A stretch of 64,000 nt of DNA from Apiosordaria backusii (lineage: Eukaryota; Ascomycota; Sordariomycetes; Sordariales; Lasiosphaeriaceae), in contig JAUKTV010000003.1 in the NCBI GenBank assembly GCA_030549205.1, positions 806,001 to 870,000 of the forward strand, written 5' to 3'. The notes under the pieces were generated by a model, which saw only the letters and a list, made by a program, of their open reading frames with translations, was not told the origin of the DNA and searched no databases. Shown in pieces: positions 1-10,195 of this stretch; positions within the stretch are counted from its first letter, which is position 1, and every line of letters begins with the position of its first letter. Made by a program: the position numbers and the translations under genes.

Positions 1-148
1 CCGCCCAGAAACAAACACCAGGCTTGAGGATCCCATGCCACCAGCGAGAGAGAAAAAAAGGGAAATCCCAAATCCAGGTATTGACTAGTCGTACAAAACA
101 TCGAGTCATGTCAAATTATTGTCGGACGGGTGAAAAAAAAAGCACCCT

Positions 149-2212
149 CTACTGGGGTGGCTGTGTTTGTTGAGGCTCACGGGGGCGATACCCGTTGTTT
201 CCGCCCCGTCCTCCGCGGAAACCGCGACCACGACCGCCGCGGCCACGGCCTCTGCCACCGCGATAACCACGGTAGCCGCCATCGACGCTTCCCTGACCAA
301 AGGTCTCAATATTCTTCCTCTGCTCCTCGCCACGCCACTCACGGCCACCGGGCTTCTGAGAGGCATTCTCCCTATCCTTCAGGTCGCTAGAGATGTTGTC
401 AAAGAAAGATCGCTGCTTGTTGTAAGCAGGTTCAACCACTTCGGCACTCTCAACTGGAGCTTCTGGCGCAACAGACTCCGCGGCAGGGGCTTCAACAATA
501 GGAGAACCACCAGCGATAGCCTCCCGGACAAGATCCTGCTTATTGAACTTGGCGTTCGCGGTCGCAAAATCGTAATCGGCATCGGGCACCTCGACCTTGG
601 CGGCAGGACGAGCGCCACCGCGCCCACGTCCACCACGACTGGTTTGACCGCCACGAGCCGCATTCACCCTCATTTCGTTGACCTTCTTGGTCAGGTTATC
701 AACAGCAGCGCCCTGGCTAGCGATCTGAGCAAAGGCGTTGCTCTCCATCTGAGCCATCGCGTTGGCAACGGCCTCCTTGGCAGCCTGAGTGGCATCGCGC
801 AAAGCAGCGGGTGTGGTTCCGGTATTATTCTGCTCACCAGATCTGGTGGCTGAAGGCGATGGCTGAGCGACTCTTGAGGTGAGGCCAACTGGCAGGGGAA
901 TAGCGGGTAGAATCTGCACGGGACGATCGCTCTTGGGACCGGTCGGAATGCTTTTGTTTTCTTGAGATGGGGCTGAAGCAGCAGGCTGGCCAAGATTAGC
1001 CGCCGTTGCCTTGACTTCTTCGGCGGTAGGCTTGGACGCGACGGGTGGAGGGGGCGCTGGACCACCCGCGGATTGTTGAGGAGGAGGAATCATAGGCTTG
1101 GACTCCGACGACTGAGCATTATGCCCTGGAGTTGCAGGCTTCTTCTCTCCAGAAGGTCCAATCGGTGCTGGCTTTTGGCCCGGACCCTGGTTGCTGGGTG
1201 TTTGGTTGGCCGACTGACGACCTTGCCCAGGCGCACCGGGAGCGGCAGGGAAGCCGGGAGGGCCACCAGGACCACCGGGACCACCAGGACCGGGAGGGAA
1301 CTGAGGGTAGGGGTTCCATTGTCCAGGACCCATCGGCGGATACTCCTGTCCCGGCGGGAACCACCCCGGCTGCGGATAGGGCATGCCAAAAGGACCTGGG
1401 CCACCCGGGCCACCCGGACCTACTGGACCTGGACTGGGGCCTCCAGGACCTGGGCGACCACCCCAACCTCCCATGTGAGGAGGGAAGTACCCATAACCAG
1501 GGGCGCCTGGCGGAGGCTGCTGCTGATTCGGAGCGCCGTGAGGGCCGTGAGGGCCTTGAGGGCCTGGATGACCGATGGGACCGGGACCCTGTGGAGGGCC
1601 TTGCGGACCACCGGGTGGGCCAGGCGCGACATTACCGGGCCGAGGTCGTGCCTTGAGTGATTTTGGTCAGCAGTTACTCCACATAGGGCTTGAGCTTTGC
1701 AAAGAGTGTGCGTGGCCAGATGATCAGAAGGAAGGCAACGGAAAATCTCAACATGGGGTTTTTGCGCTTTTCAGACAAGAAAATTTTTACATCCGAAAAT
1801 ATTTCATCATAATGATGGCCGTGGTCAGGAGGGGGCAAGGGAAAGAGTAGACCTACACCAACAATGGCTGGATCATTAGGGACAGCGGGCGGCTTGTTCT
1901 CCTTGGCGGCGGGGCCTTCCTCAATCCTCAGATCCTTGACGTCCGTTCCGCGAAAGACAATGTATTCGTAGACCTGATCAGAAGGGGGGACCTCTTCTTC
2001 AAGCTTGCCCTTGCGGCCCTCGGTACCGAACGTCCTCACATTCTCAAGTGAGACGGTCGAATCATCCGAGTTGATGCTCGCAAGTGTGCCGACATAGCGA
2101 ATGTCGCTCTTGGATATGAGGGATATCCTGGAGCTGAAGGCAAGAGTCGAGTTAGCAACGAGTCGAAGAAGGAGGGAGGGTAGTTGGCAACTAACCCGAT
2201 ATAATCGGACAT
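149..2212 (-). CDS. SCD6: Scd6/Sum2/LSM14 family mRNA-decapping and translation-repression protein
   Basis: Three exons: 2196-2212, 1857-2133 and 149-1651, giving 598 aa. The introns start GTTAGT and GTAGGT, and the phases fit exactly. The N-terminus starts MSDYIGSRISLISKSDIRYV, the LSm14 domain (about residues 1-90, then GTLASINSDDSTVSLENV). A long Gly/Pro-rich, collagen-like tract follows (about 100-200), then a disordered Pro/Ala/Ser region. The C-terminus has an FFD box (SFFDNISSDLKDRE), a TFG box (NIETFGQGSVDGGYRGYRGG) and RGG repeats. The order LSm14-FFD-TFG-RGG is diagnostic of Scd6/LSM14, which in known relatives binds Dcp2/Edc3, Dhh1 and eIF4G in cytoplasmic P-bodies and stress granules. 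The first coding exon is only 17 nt. The acceptor of the second intron (1652-1653, sequence CAAG) is the least certain junction. Family assignment is secure; function here is inferred. Confidence 0.93.
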
Positions 2213-2963
2213 GGTGGCTTATTAGGGGCGAAAAAACCAAATACAACCGCCTGCTAGAAATGAGGGGAAGGATACGCGATGAATGGTGACGAGAAGAGCT
2301 GTGGATGAAGCGGCTTGAAGGGTATTAAACCATGTAAAAACGAAAAAGTAGAATGAGAACAAAATCGCTCCGCAGAGACGATCGGGCTGGTGTTATGTGG
2401 TTGTCCCGCTGAAGGCGTCGCGCAGCATTGTTTTCGCCGTTGGTTGGGTTTTTGGGAAGAGAAGGAGGAAGAAGAGCACCGATGCGAGAAAAAACCAGCC
2501 TATGAAAACTCGGCAGCTTCAGCCTCCCGCTTTTGAGCCTTAGCGCCAAGGCCCGTGCGACTTCAGCCCCTCCCCCCACTTGTTTGTGCCTTGCACCCCA
2601 GAGCACCGCCACTTGTGCCCGTGGACCAGTGCGGGCCACCACTTGCCCGGCAGCTGACGGCTGTCAATCACTGGAAAGCTTGGAATGTACATACAACACC
2701 AATCACTAAACAACAAGGATGTACTAGAACCAGCAAGGAGTTCAAAATGCTCAAGACTTCCTTTATATATATATATATATATACTCAATGTTCCTAAAAA
2801 TGCTATAAACTCAATTCTATGCCATTTCGACCATTACCCAGAAACCTTTTCCGCCATCCCCTGCCGCCATGCTGAACCACAATATCAGATATCCAAACCC
2901 GGACCAAAAACTCCCAAAGAGACATATTCATAATCATACAATAACCTTGAGGGATTCCCAGTC
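2213..2963. other. Intergenic: SCD6 upstream region and 3' side of the membrane-protein gene
   Basis: No convincing gene. It holds the SCD6 5' flank and the 3' flank of the next gene, both on the minus strand. A (TA)10 microsatellite lies at 2764-2783. Short open frames here lack conserved features. Confidence 0.6.
2764..2783. repeat. (TA)10 microsatellite
   Basis: Uninterrupted TA dinucleotide run in intergenic DNA. Confidence 0.9.
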
Positions 2964-4917
2964 TCAATAGCCCCTATATCCATGAAGGAACGGCTGTGTG
3001 CTCTGGTTGCTGTACGCCGAATACCCCGTCTGTCCCGAAAACCTGCTGCTCAGACTGTCATAGCTTGTCTGATGGTGTTGAGCATGCTGATACTGTTGTT
3101 GTGGATTTTGATGGTGTTGATGATTTTGCTGATACTGCTGTTGTGGGTTTTGATGCGACCACTGCGCATAGGTAAATTGGCCCTGCGGTTGTTGGTGTGG
3201 CTGGCCCCAAGTAGAAGTTGCCGAGGGAGGTGTTTGAACGATCGGAGAAATGTACCCAAAGTTCTGTTCCACTGTAGATGAGCCCACGGGGCTGACAGGA
3301 CTGAATGTTTCGAGGGGTATCTCCGTGATACTATCACTATGCCCTCCTCGTCCGTCACTCTCTTTTGACCCTCCGTATAATGTGTTCGGGTCTGGCTCTT
3401 TAAGCCGCTTGGTGCTTGTGCCGGTAAAATTGGGGCCCTTGACGCCCCAAAACATGCAACCAGAGTCAGCCCACTCGTCAATAATGTCGGCGATGGTTTG
3501 GATGTGGCCGAATGTCGGCGGCAAGTAGCCTGATGGCCGCTGCAAGGATAGGAGCAAGCCAAACACGGCAGCCACCAAAGTAAAAGCAGCAAAGTAGAAT
3601 ATCTGTGACGGGTACATGTTCACTCCCAGCTGAAACTGCAAATTAATAGCCAAACCAAACATCCAATGGACACCGGCTTTCAGGACAAACAAGAATATGG
3701 TCTGCCACGAAGTGAAGGCCTCAGCCACAGAGTTGTAATGCCCATTGGTGCCTCTTGGCCCAATCAACTTTCGGTATATCCCTTCGTCTCGTGAGAGGTT
3801 GACGATCAGTTCGGCACAGTGAAGAGAGAGAGTGACCACGGACTGAATGGCAATGATGAGGAAGACGCCGCCGGTTGTTCCAGCCGCGCCGCCCGAGGTG
3901 CTCCAGCCGAGGTTGAGAACAGATGTCCCGTCGGTACACTGCTTAGTATGACAATTGTCGTCGGTGTGAGGTAAGAACTCGGGGAGGAGTGACCATGATC
4001 GTCCGAAAATGCCGTTACGACTGCCACGCAATAGATAGCCGTAGATGCCACCTGCCCAGATGCCACTCAAAATTGGAAGAGCCCACAGGAGATACAAAAC
4101 ACGTCGCACGTGCGGATGTGCTGTAATCATCCGTCTCTGCTTCCGAGTAGGCTGGACAGCCTTGGCATCCTCCTGTGCGAGATGAACGCCCATCATACAG
4201 CGACCTTGGCGAGGCATGACCTGGTAGTGTTCTGTATCGTGGTTCATACATGTGTGTGCGATAATGAGCGGGTTGGAGCTCCATGTTGGTATCTTGGTTC
4301 CTGCCAAGGCCCAATTGGTGACAGCGGCCTGGAGAAGAAAGCCGCAACCGAGGATGATGAGAGCAATGCCGTTCAGATGGACTCCCTTTGCGTCAGTGAT
4401 CTCGTAATCCTTGCCAAGGAGGCGGGCGAGTTCGGGATTGAGGCTCAAGAATATAACAGATGTTGCCCCGTAGGCGAGTATAATTCCGAACAAGTAAAAG
4501 GCATTGGGAATGTACCCGTTCGGGGGGCTGTGTTTGGAGAATGTGAGCAAGCGGAGGTTCGAGTTGAACTCTAGCTTCCCCTCTCTTTGTAGAGACCAAC
4601 GGAGGGTGACGGCGTGAATGTAGCCCATGCTGTCATTGAGCAGGGTGACTACGAGACAGACTTCGGTTAGTTGTACTGTGAAAGCTGTCAGGGAGAGGGA
4701 TTTCCGATCACCTACTGAATATGTTGAGTCCTAGTGGGAGGAGCTCTCTCCATCTGTTCGACAAGTCAATCCGGATGGAATCGCCATCGCGGACCTCCTT
4801 GTAAAGACATATTCCACCTCCGATGATGCCGCCTACAGCAACAAACCAACACAAGACCAAACCAGAGACACAGGCACGGCGCGTAAACACGCTATCATCG
4901 TACTTTTGGGCCGACAT
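2964..4917 (-). CDS. Conserved fungal multi-pass membrane protein, function unknown
   Basis: Two exons, 4716-4917 and 2964-4648, joined across a GTAGGT...TAG intron; 628 aa. The start MSAQKYDDSVFTRRACVSG is followed by a hydrophobic segment (about residues 18-38). The junction restores LGLNIFITLLNDSMGYIHAV, then SLRW-like and REGKLEFNSNLRL. I recognise this from a large family of uncharacterised ascomycete membrane proteins. Further hydrophobic helices include AFYLFGIILAYGATSVIFL, IALIILGCGFLLQAAV, VLYLLWALPILSGIWAGGIYG, GGVFLIIAIQSVVTLSL and FYFAAFTLVAAVFGLLLSL, so there are about 8-9 transmembrane segments. The soluble C-terminal ~150 residues end in a Gln/His/Asn-rich tail with two NPQQQYQ copies. 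No enzymatic motif is visible. It is probably in the plasma membrane or an endomembrane; no function is assigned. Confidence 0.85.
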
Positions 4918-5917
4918 GAAAGCGAGTGACTATAGCCCTTCTTCGGTTGGGCGACTTGGGCAGACAGACGTGAGTGAAAACCCAACCTCAAAGGGGTTGG
5001 CGAACAAAGTAGGGCAAACACCACACTCTGAAAAGAAGGGATTTGGAAAACAATGGGTTGCCAAAGGAAAAGATGGAGAAAGAAACCAAATAGGAAGACT
5101 TGGCCGCCGCATTTCCAAACCCCTCTATGTGTAAACGCTGGAAGTTGAGCTTGCAGGGGTATTTTCAGCCCCTCGAGGCTGGCGACTGGAAAACCCAGCG
5201 CAGAGGGACGGATGGCCAGACTAGTGGACGCCGTGCATGATGTTTAGGAACAATGGCCAATATCATGCACTCGGCTGCCCTGGAGAGGAGAGCTTGACAC
5301 GCTGAGTGGTACCGGGTAAGAGTCCAGGCCCAGAGCCAGCCAGCAAAACCATCACACCGAGGTCATGATTTCCAGTGTGGCGTGATTCGGCCAAGAACGT
5401 GGGCATTGCTGTTGACTGTCTTTGGGAGTGGTCGCTTGACACTCGGATCAGAAGTTGTAAAGGACTGCTACTAAGGAGGAAAATGAGATATGAGTGGTGT
5501 TTGATACCGAAGCACTGAAAGGTACGGTTTATGTTCCTGTCGATCGTCGAAAAGCAGCTAGCTTACCACATCGCATACAGTGCACCGCACAGTGTCCGCA
5601 CGCACTTGCGCAACGGTAATGACTCCATCGGCAAACTAAGGTATCCGCACCTTCTGCCACCTTCCTAACACTTGCCTCTGGAATATTCTGAAAGTGACCA
5701 AAACTGAAAACTTCGGGCCAAATGGAGACTCATAGACTCTGAAAGCCCCTAACAGCTCGGTCATTTGTTATTTGCTTCTTGTTTGCATCAAAGATCAAGT
5801 GGTGGTGCCCCGCCATCCCTGCACGCAACCCCTCCACTTTTTGTCTTTATCAGTTTATCCAACCTTATCGGCAACTCACTCGCTGTCCACGATACAGCAT
5901 CATTTCATCAGTTCAAG
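4918..5917. other. Divergent intergenic region between the membrane-protein gene and RQC1
   Basis: About 1 kb between divergently transcribed genes, presumably holding both promoters. Open frames cross parts of it but show no conserved protein. A frame open upstream of the RQC1 ATG is treated as 5' UTR. Confidence 0.5.
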
Positions 5918-8368
5918 ATGGCCAGTCGACAACTACGCAAGCTGCGTAAGCAGCAGGAACTCCTGAGCTCTCAAAATGAAGCCCCAGATACGAAGGAAGA
6001 GTCCAGCGAGGAGGAGGAAGTGGTTGCGAAACCCCGCCCTAGCATGTTTTCGTTTGCAGCACTAGGGGACATGGGTGACGGCAACGATGATGACGATGAC
6101 GACGATGAGGAAGAGGCAGAGGAACCGGAACCCCCAAAACCGATAGAGAAAGAAGTCACGAGTCCACAGGCAGAGCCCGCCAAGAAGAAGTCTAAGAAGA
6201 AAAAAAAGAAGAAGGGAAAGCAGTCGGCAGAAGCAGCAGCGCCGGAACCACCCAAGGAGAAGGAGGATGAAATCGAAAAGGCACTCAAGGAGCTCAACAT
6301 TAAGAGCAAAAAGCAACGGCAGGCCGCTAGTTCTTCAGCTGCCAGCACATCAAAGCAGAATCCGGATGATCAGCTGAACGACCTTTTGAAGATCGACTAC
6401 CGACATCTCAAAGCTGCAAATGAGATGCGCCGGTTGTTTGGCAAGGCCATGGACCTCGCTCAGGTGGAAGAACACCAGGATAATCGACAGAGGACCTTAC
6501 CAGAGAATATCGACCTCGAGACATATCTGAGTGCTACGGCTGCCGATCCAAGACGTTCTCGTCAGCCGGCCAAGGCAGGCATGTTCGAGACGCTCCTCCG
6601 CACCAACCCTTTCATCGAAGGCAAGAAGTCGTGGCCTAGGGGCGCGGCTCAAGGACTGACCATGAAGCGCATTAGCGAGGGGACACCCGATGTGGTTGAA
6701 TTTACCTTTGCCCACGAGAAAGCCTACGATGACCTCGAGGGAACCTTCTTCCAACTGGTCCAGATGGGAGATCCCATGCAGATTATTCACTTTCTCCATA
6801 GGAATCCCTACCATGTCTCCTCCCTCATCCAGGGCAGTAAGGTGGCTCGTCAAGACCAAAACTCGGCTCTCGCAGCTGATCTCGTCGAGCGTGCCCTCTT
6901 CACCTTTGGCCGCGTTACCCTCAGCGATTTCCGCCGCAAACTCGAGCAAGGCAAAGCCAGAATAAACTTCGCCAGGCCCGAAAATCGGCAGTTTTATCTC
7001 GCGGGCTACAACCTAATCCAGAAGCTCATCCTCAAGGGAACCTACCGGACGGCCCTTGAATGGGCCAAGCTGTTTTTGAGCCTCAACCACGACGACCCCT
7101 ACGCCCTGCTCAACTGGGTTCCCGTCCTTGCCCTCCGGTCCCGCGAGGCAGAGTGGTTCATCAAGTTCTGCGACGCCATTACATCCAAGTCCCCAAAGGC
7201 TGTGCACTATGCCGTCCACACCCTCCCTCTAGCCCACCTCCAACTCGACGACTACGACACGGCCCATGAGATCCTCGTTAAGAATATGGAGACCATGCCT
7301 TGGCTGTACTGCGCTTTATTCTCCGCCCTCTGCCTGGACACTCCCCAATCTATCTGGGGCAACACAGCGCGCACTGATGACGACACGCTTCACACAGAGC
7401 TATACCTGCACATATCCAAAGACCTTTGGAACAACCCCAACGCCATTGCTCTCTTGAAATCCGCAGCGGAGAATGCTAGGAAGATTCCCCTTATGGAACT
7501 CAACCTATTGCCCATGAGCCCACTGCCATCGCTGCCAGTGGCGAGATGGATTTATCTAGACAACACCCCCGCCCTTATGAGCCTGGTCCCGAGAGAAATG
7601 CTGCATAACGCGTCGCCCAATTTCGAGTTTGACCCCTTACCCCCAGCACAAAAAGACAATATTTTTTCGAGTGCAGTGCAGAGATTGCCTTGGTCACCGG
7701 ATCCTTCTGTTGGTCGGGGACCGTTTGGGGCTCACATTGATCCCCGAAGAGAGGCGGGGATGAGGGCTGCGGCGGAGAGGTTGTTAGCCGACATGCCCCC
7801 GGAGGAACTGGACAGGTTGATGGAGGCGGATGATGTTGGTGGGGGAGGGTTGATGGGGTTGTGGAATGCGTTGATGGGGAGAATCATGCCTCGTGGTGGC
7901 GGTGACGGCGGCGCTGGGGATGGCGCGCAAGAGCAGACGAATAGAGGGCCTTTTCAGGCCACTGTTGAGGATGGGGAGGATGACGATGACGACTTTGACG
8001 ACGACGATGATGAGTTTGGTGAGTTTGGGCCCAACTGGGATGGGCGGACTCCGGGGCATGATCTGGTGCGTGATAGGGGTGGGTTTGAGGAGGAGGATGA
8101 CGAGGACGATGAGGATGAGTGGACGGACCCAGAGGAGTTTGACGGGGAGGGGTTGGGGGAGGGGCCGAGTATCTCTGAGGTGCTGGAGTATATGCGGATG
8201 AGGGCGGGTTATCCTATGCCTGGGGCTTGGGTCCCGGATGAGGACTCGGAGAGTGATGATTTGCCTGAATTGGAGAACCCGGATGAGGATGAGATGCCGG
8301 CATTGGAGGACCCGGAGGAGGCGGATCGGAATCGGTCACAGGGAACTACTCAACCACGCCCGTCTTAG
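5918..8368 (+). CDS. RQC1: Rqc1/TCF25-family ribosome quality control protein
   Basis: Single exon, 816 aa. I start at the ATG giving MASRQLRKLRKQQELLSSQ, because the same frame upstream (from 5765) is not protein-like and the Rqc1/TCF25 family begins with a basic R-x-L-R-K-L helix. An acidic stretch (about residues 56-70) is followed by a polylysine block (about 89-101). The TCF25 helical-repeat domain spans about 200-600, with ARPENRQFYLAGYNLIQKL and TALEWAKLFLSLNHDDPYAL. The C-terminus has two Asp/Glu-rich tracts. In yeast, Rqc1 works with Ltn1 and Rqc2 on 60S subunits to ubiquitinate stalled nascent chains and recruit Cdc48. The basic tract resembles the polybasic region of Rqc1 linked to stalling; a regulatory role here is inference. 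No introns or defects were seen. Confidence 0.93.
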   Translation: MASRQLRKLRKQQELLSSQNEAPDTKEESSEEEEVVAKPRPSMFSFAALGDMGDGNDDDDDDDEEEAEEPEPPKPIEKEVTSPQAEPAKKKSKKKKKKKGKQSAEAAAPEPPKEKEDEIEKALKELNIKSKKQRQAASSSAASTSKQNPDDQLNDLLKIDYRHLKAANEMRRLFGKAMDLAQVEEHQDNRQRTLPENIDLETYLSATAADPRRSRQPAKAGMFETLLRTNPFIEGKKSWPRGAAQGLTMKRISEGTPDVVEFTFAHEKAYDDLEGTFFQLVQMGDPMQIIHFLHRNPYHVSSLIQGSKVARQDQNSALAADLVERALFTFGRVTLSDFRRKLEQGKARINFARPENRQFYLAGYNLIQKLILKGTYRTALEWAKLFLSLNHDDPYALLNWVPVLALRSREAEWFIKFCDAITSKSPKAVHYAVHTLPLAHLQLDDYDTAHEILVKNMETMPWLYCALFSALCLDTPQSIWGNTARTDDDTLHTELYLHISKDLWNNPNAIALLKSAAENARKIPLMELNLLPMSPLPSLPVARWIYLDNTPALMSLVPREMLHNASPNFEFDPLPPAQKDNIFSSAVQRLPWSPDPSVGRGPFGAHIDPRREAGMRAAAERLLADMPPEELDRLMEADDVGGGGLMGLWNALMGRIMPRGGGDGGAGDGAQEQTNRGPFQATVEDGEDDDDDFDDDDDEFGEFGPNWDGRTPGHDLVRDRGGFEEEDDEDDEDEWTDPEEFDGEGLGEGPSISEVLEYMRMRAGYPMPGAWVPDEDSESDDLPELENPDEDEMPALEDPEEADRNRSQGTTQPRPS

Positions 8369-9699
8369 GATGACGATGGGTGGTGATATGTTGACAGTGA
8401 AACGAAAAGTCATTGCAGTAGTAGGGGAAAAAGTTGATAGCGTTTGTTTTGGGCTGTAATGTACCAATTGTTGGGATTATTTACCATTAGTTCCCAATAC
8501 TAAATGTCGCTTGCTCGAGAAACACACCATCTGCGAGACACTTGAGGATGGACTCAACCCCCTGCTGGTATCACCAACTCTTGGCAGACGTTGAACGAAC
8601 CCCACTCCCAAATAGGCAAGTACCTCTCTCACACATAAGTACCCAAGGACTCAGATCGCATCTCGCGCACTTGCTTGGCCATCCACGAGCAGTACACGGA
8701 GTGTCTTTGTCCGCGGGTGACACACTCGGCACGGACTCGGGTATCACATCGCCACGTTCTTCTCATGAGGATTTGTTAGTCTTTAGGTATGGGTTGGGAC
8801 TTTATCTCATTCTCTCAGCTGTGCCTTGTTTCAAAGTGAGTCAGATATGAGCATGTTTCAAGTCCTGGGCGCCGTGCGAATTTATGGGGAATTGGACTTT
8901 GGCGAGATATCACTTTTCAAGAGTTTGAACATGATGGAGACGGCATTCAGGAGAGGTTCATAGCGGGGTACCTGAGAAAGGGGAATGTGATATCCTAAGC
9001 TACCTTACCTGAGCTTTCAGCTTGAAGCACAGAAAAGGATATCTCACCGATAGCTTAAGCTGTGTTCGTACCAGGAACATTAATAATCCAAAAAACAATT
9101 GTACACTTTCAGCCAGCAAGGTTCGCAGTCGCAATCCCTCGCAATTGCAAAAGTCGCAATCTGGTCTCTTTCCCCGCTGGCGTCATCCTTGATTTATCAT
9201 TTCCGCCGATTTTGCCCCGCCTTTTCCCCTCCCCTCCTTCAATCACTTTACCATTGCTCTCTCGTCGCAAATCGTTGCTTTGTAACCACCACCACCACTG
9301 CCACAACCTCTCCCCGTCCTGTACCTTGTGTAAGTCCTTAGTGGTACCTAGCCGCGCCGTTCAACCCGTCCCGCCGTTGTTGCAACTTTATATAGCAACA
9401 CCAGCCCGTCCACCAGTCCACCAGTCCACGCTGTCCCGAACTTAAATACCAGCCTTGCCTTTTGACCCGCCCCATCCCATCCCATCCCATCCACTTCCCC
9501 GTTTTATTTTCTCAAAACCACTCACTCCCGTCACCCGATCCCCAACTTCTTTACTTACACCGCTTGTGAAACCAAAAGTCCCACCTACCTCCAACGAAGA
9601 AAACGTTCTCACAACGCTCTCACTTCAGTACGCTACGCTGCGCCAATTACCTCACCACTCAGTCACTTGCGAAAATAATTGTTAGCAAATCGAAGAAAA
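8369..9699. other. Intergenic: RQC1 3' flank and ATX1 upstream region
   Basis: No gene recognised in about 1.3 kb. The proximal ATX1 upstream region (about 9200-9690) is pyrimidine-rich. It contains short tandem repeats: an 8-nt unit GTCCACCA repeated about 2.75 times near 9408-9429, and CCCAT repeats near 9471-9490. Confidence 0.5.
9408..9490. repeat. Short tandem repeats in the ATX1 5' region
   Basis: GTCCACCA units (about 2.75 copies) and, about 40 nt further on, four CCCAT units. Both sit in a C/T-rich stretch likely to be promoter or 5' UTR. Confidence 0.6.
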
Positions 9700-10195
9700 A
9701 TGGCCGATGTCGTCGCCCCCACCACCGATGCTGCTGCCGCCGCTGGGCAAGAGCACAAGTACCACTTCAACATTGTCATGAGCTGCGGCGGGTGTTCTGG
9801 TGCTGTGGAGAGGGTTTTGAAGAAGCTTGAGGGTATGCACCCCTCCCCTATCATTTCCTTTCCCCTTCCATTCCCCTTCCCCTCCCCGTTGCGCCCCCTT
9901 CCTGTCTGCAACCCCTTCGCCCGGCGCACTCCAAACAAGTGCATGAGAGCGCCAAAAAAGACGAGGAAGGAAATGATAGTATCAGGTATATGACTGTGTG
10001 CTAACAAGGGGTAATAATGTAACAGGCGTCAAGTCCTACGAAGTCTCCCTCGACACACAAACCGCCACCGTCATCGCAGAGGACTCCCTCCCCTACGAAA
10101 AGGTCCTCAAGACGATTGCGAAAACCGGAAAGAAGGTCACCAAGGGGGAGGCCGACGGGGAGGAGAGGAGCGTGGAGGTTCCGAAGGATGAGTAG
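9700..10195 (+). CDS. ATX1: Atx1-like cytosolic copper metallochaperone
   Basis: Two exons, 9700-9832 and 10026-10195; 100 aa. The 193-nt intron (GTATGC...AACAG) has a GCTAAC branch-like site about 25 nt before the acceptor, and the junction gives KKLEGVKSYEVSLD. The single heavy-metal-associated domain carries the Cu(I) motif MSCGGC (residues 27-32) in HFNIVMSCGGCSGAVERVL. The KTIAKTGKKV segment matches the lysine-rich loop used for docking to the P-type copper ATPase in Atx1 proteins. There is an Ala-rich N-terminal extension of about 18 residues compared with the short yeast protein, and an acidic tail. In the family, it delivers copper to Ccc2 at the trans-Golgi. Confidence 0.95.

Noticed and set aside
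167..853. 228-codon plus-strand open frame opposite SCD6
   Set aside because: Antisense shadow of the RGG/Pro-rich exon; low complexity, no domain.
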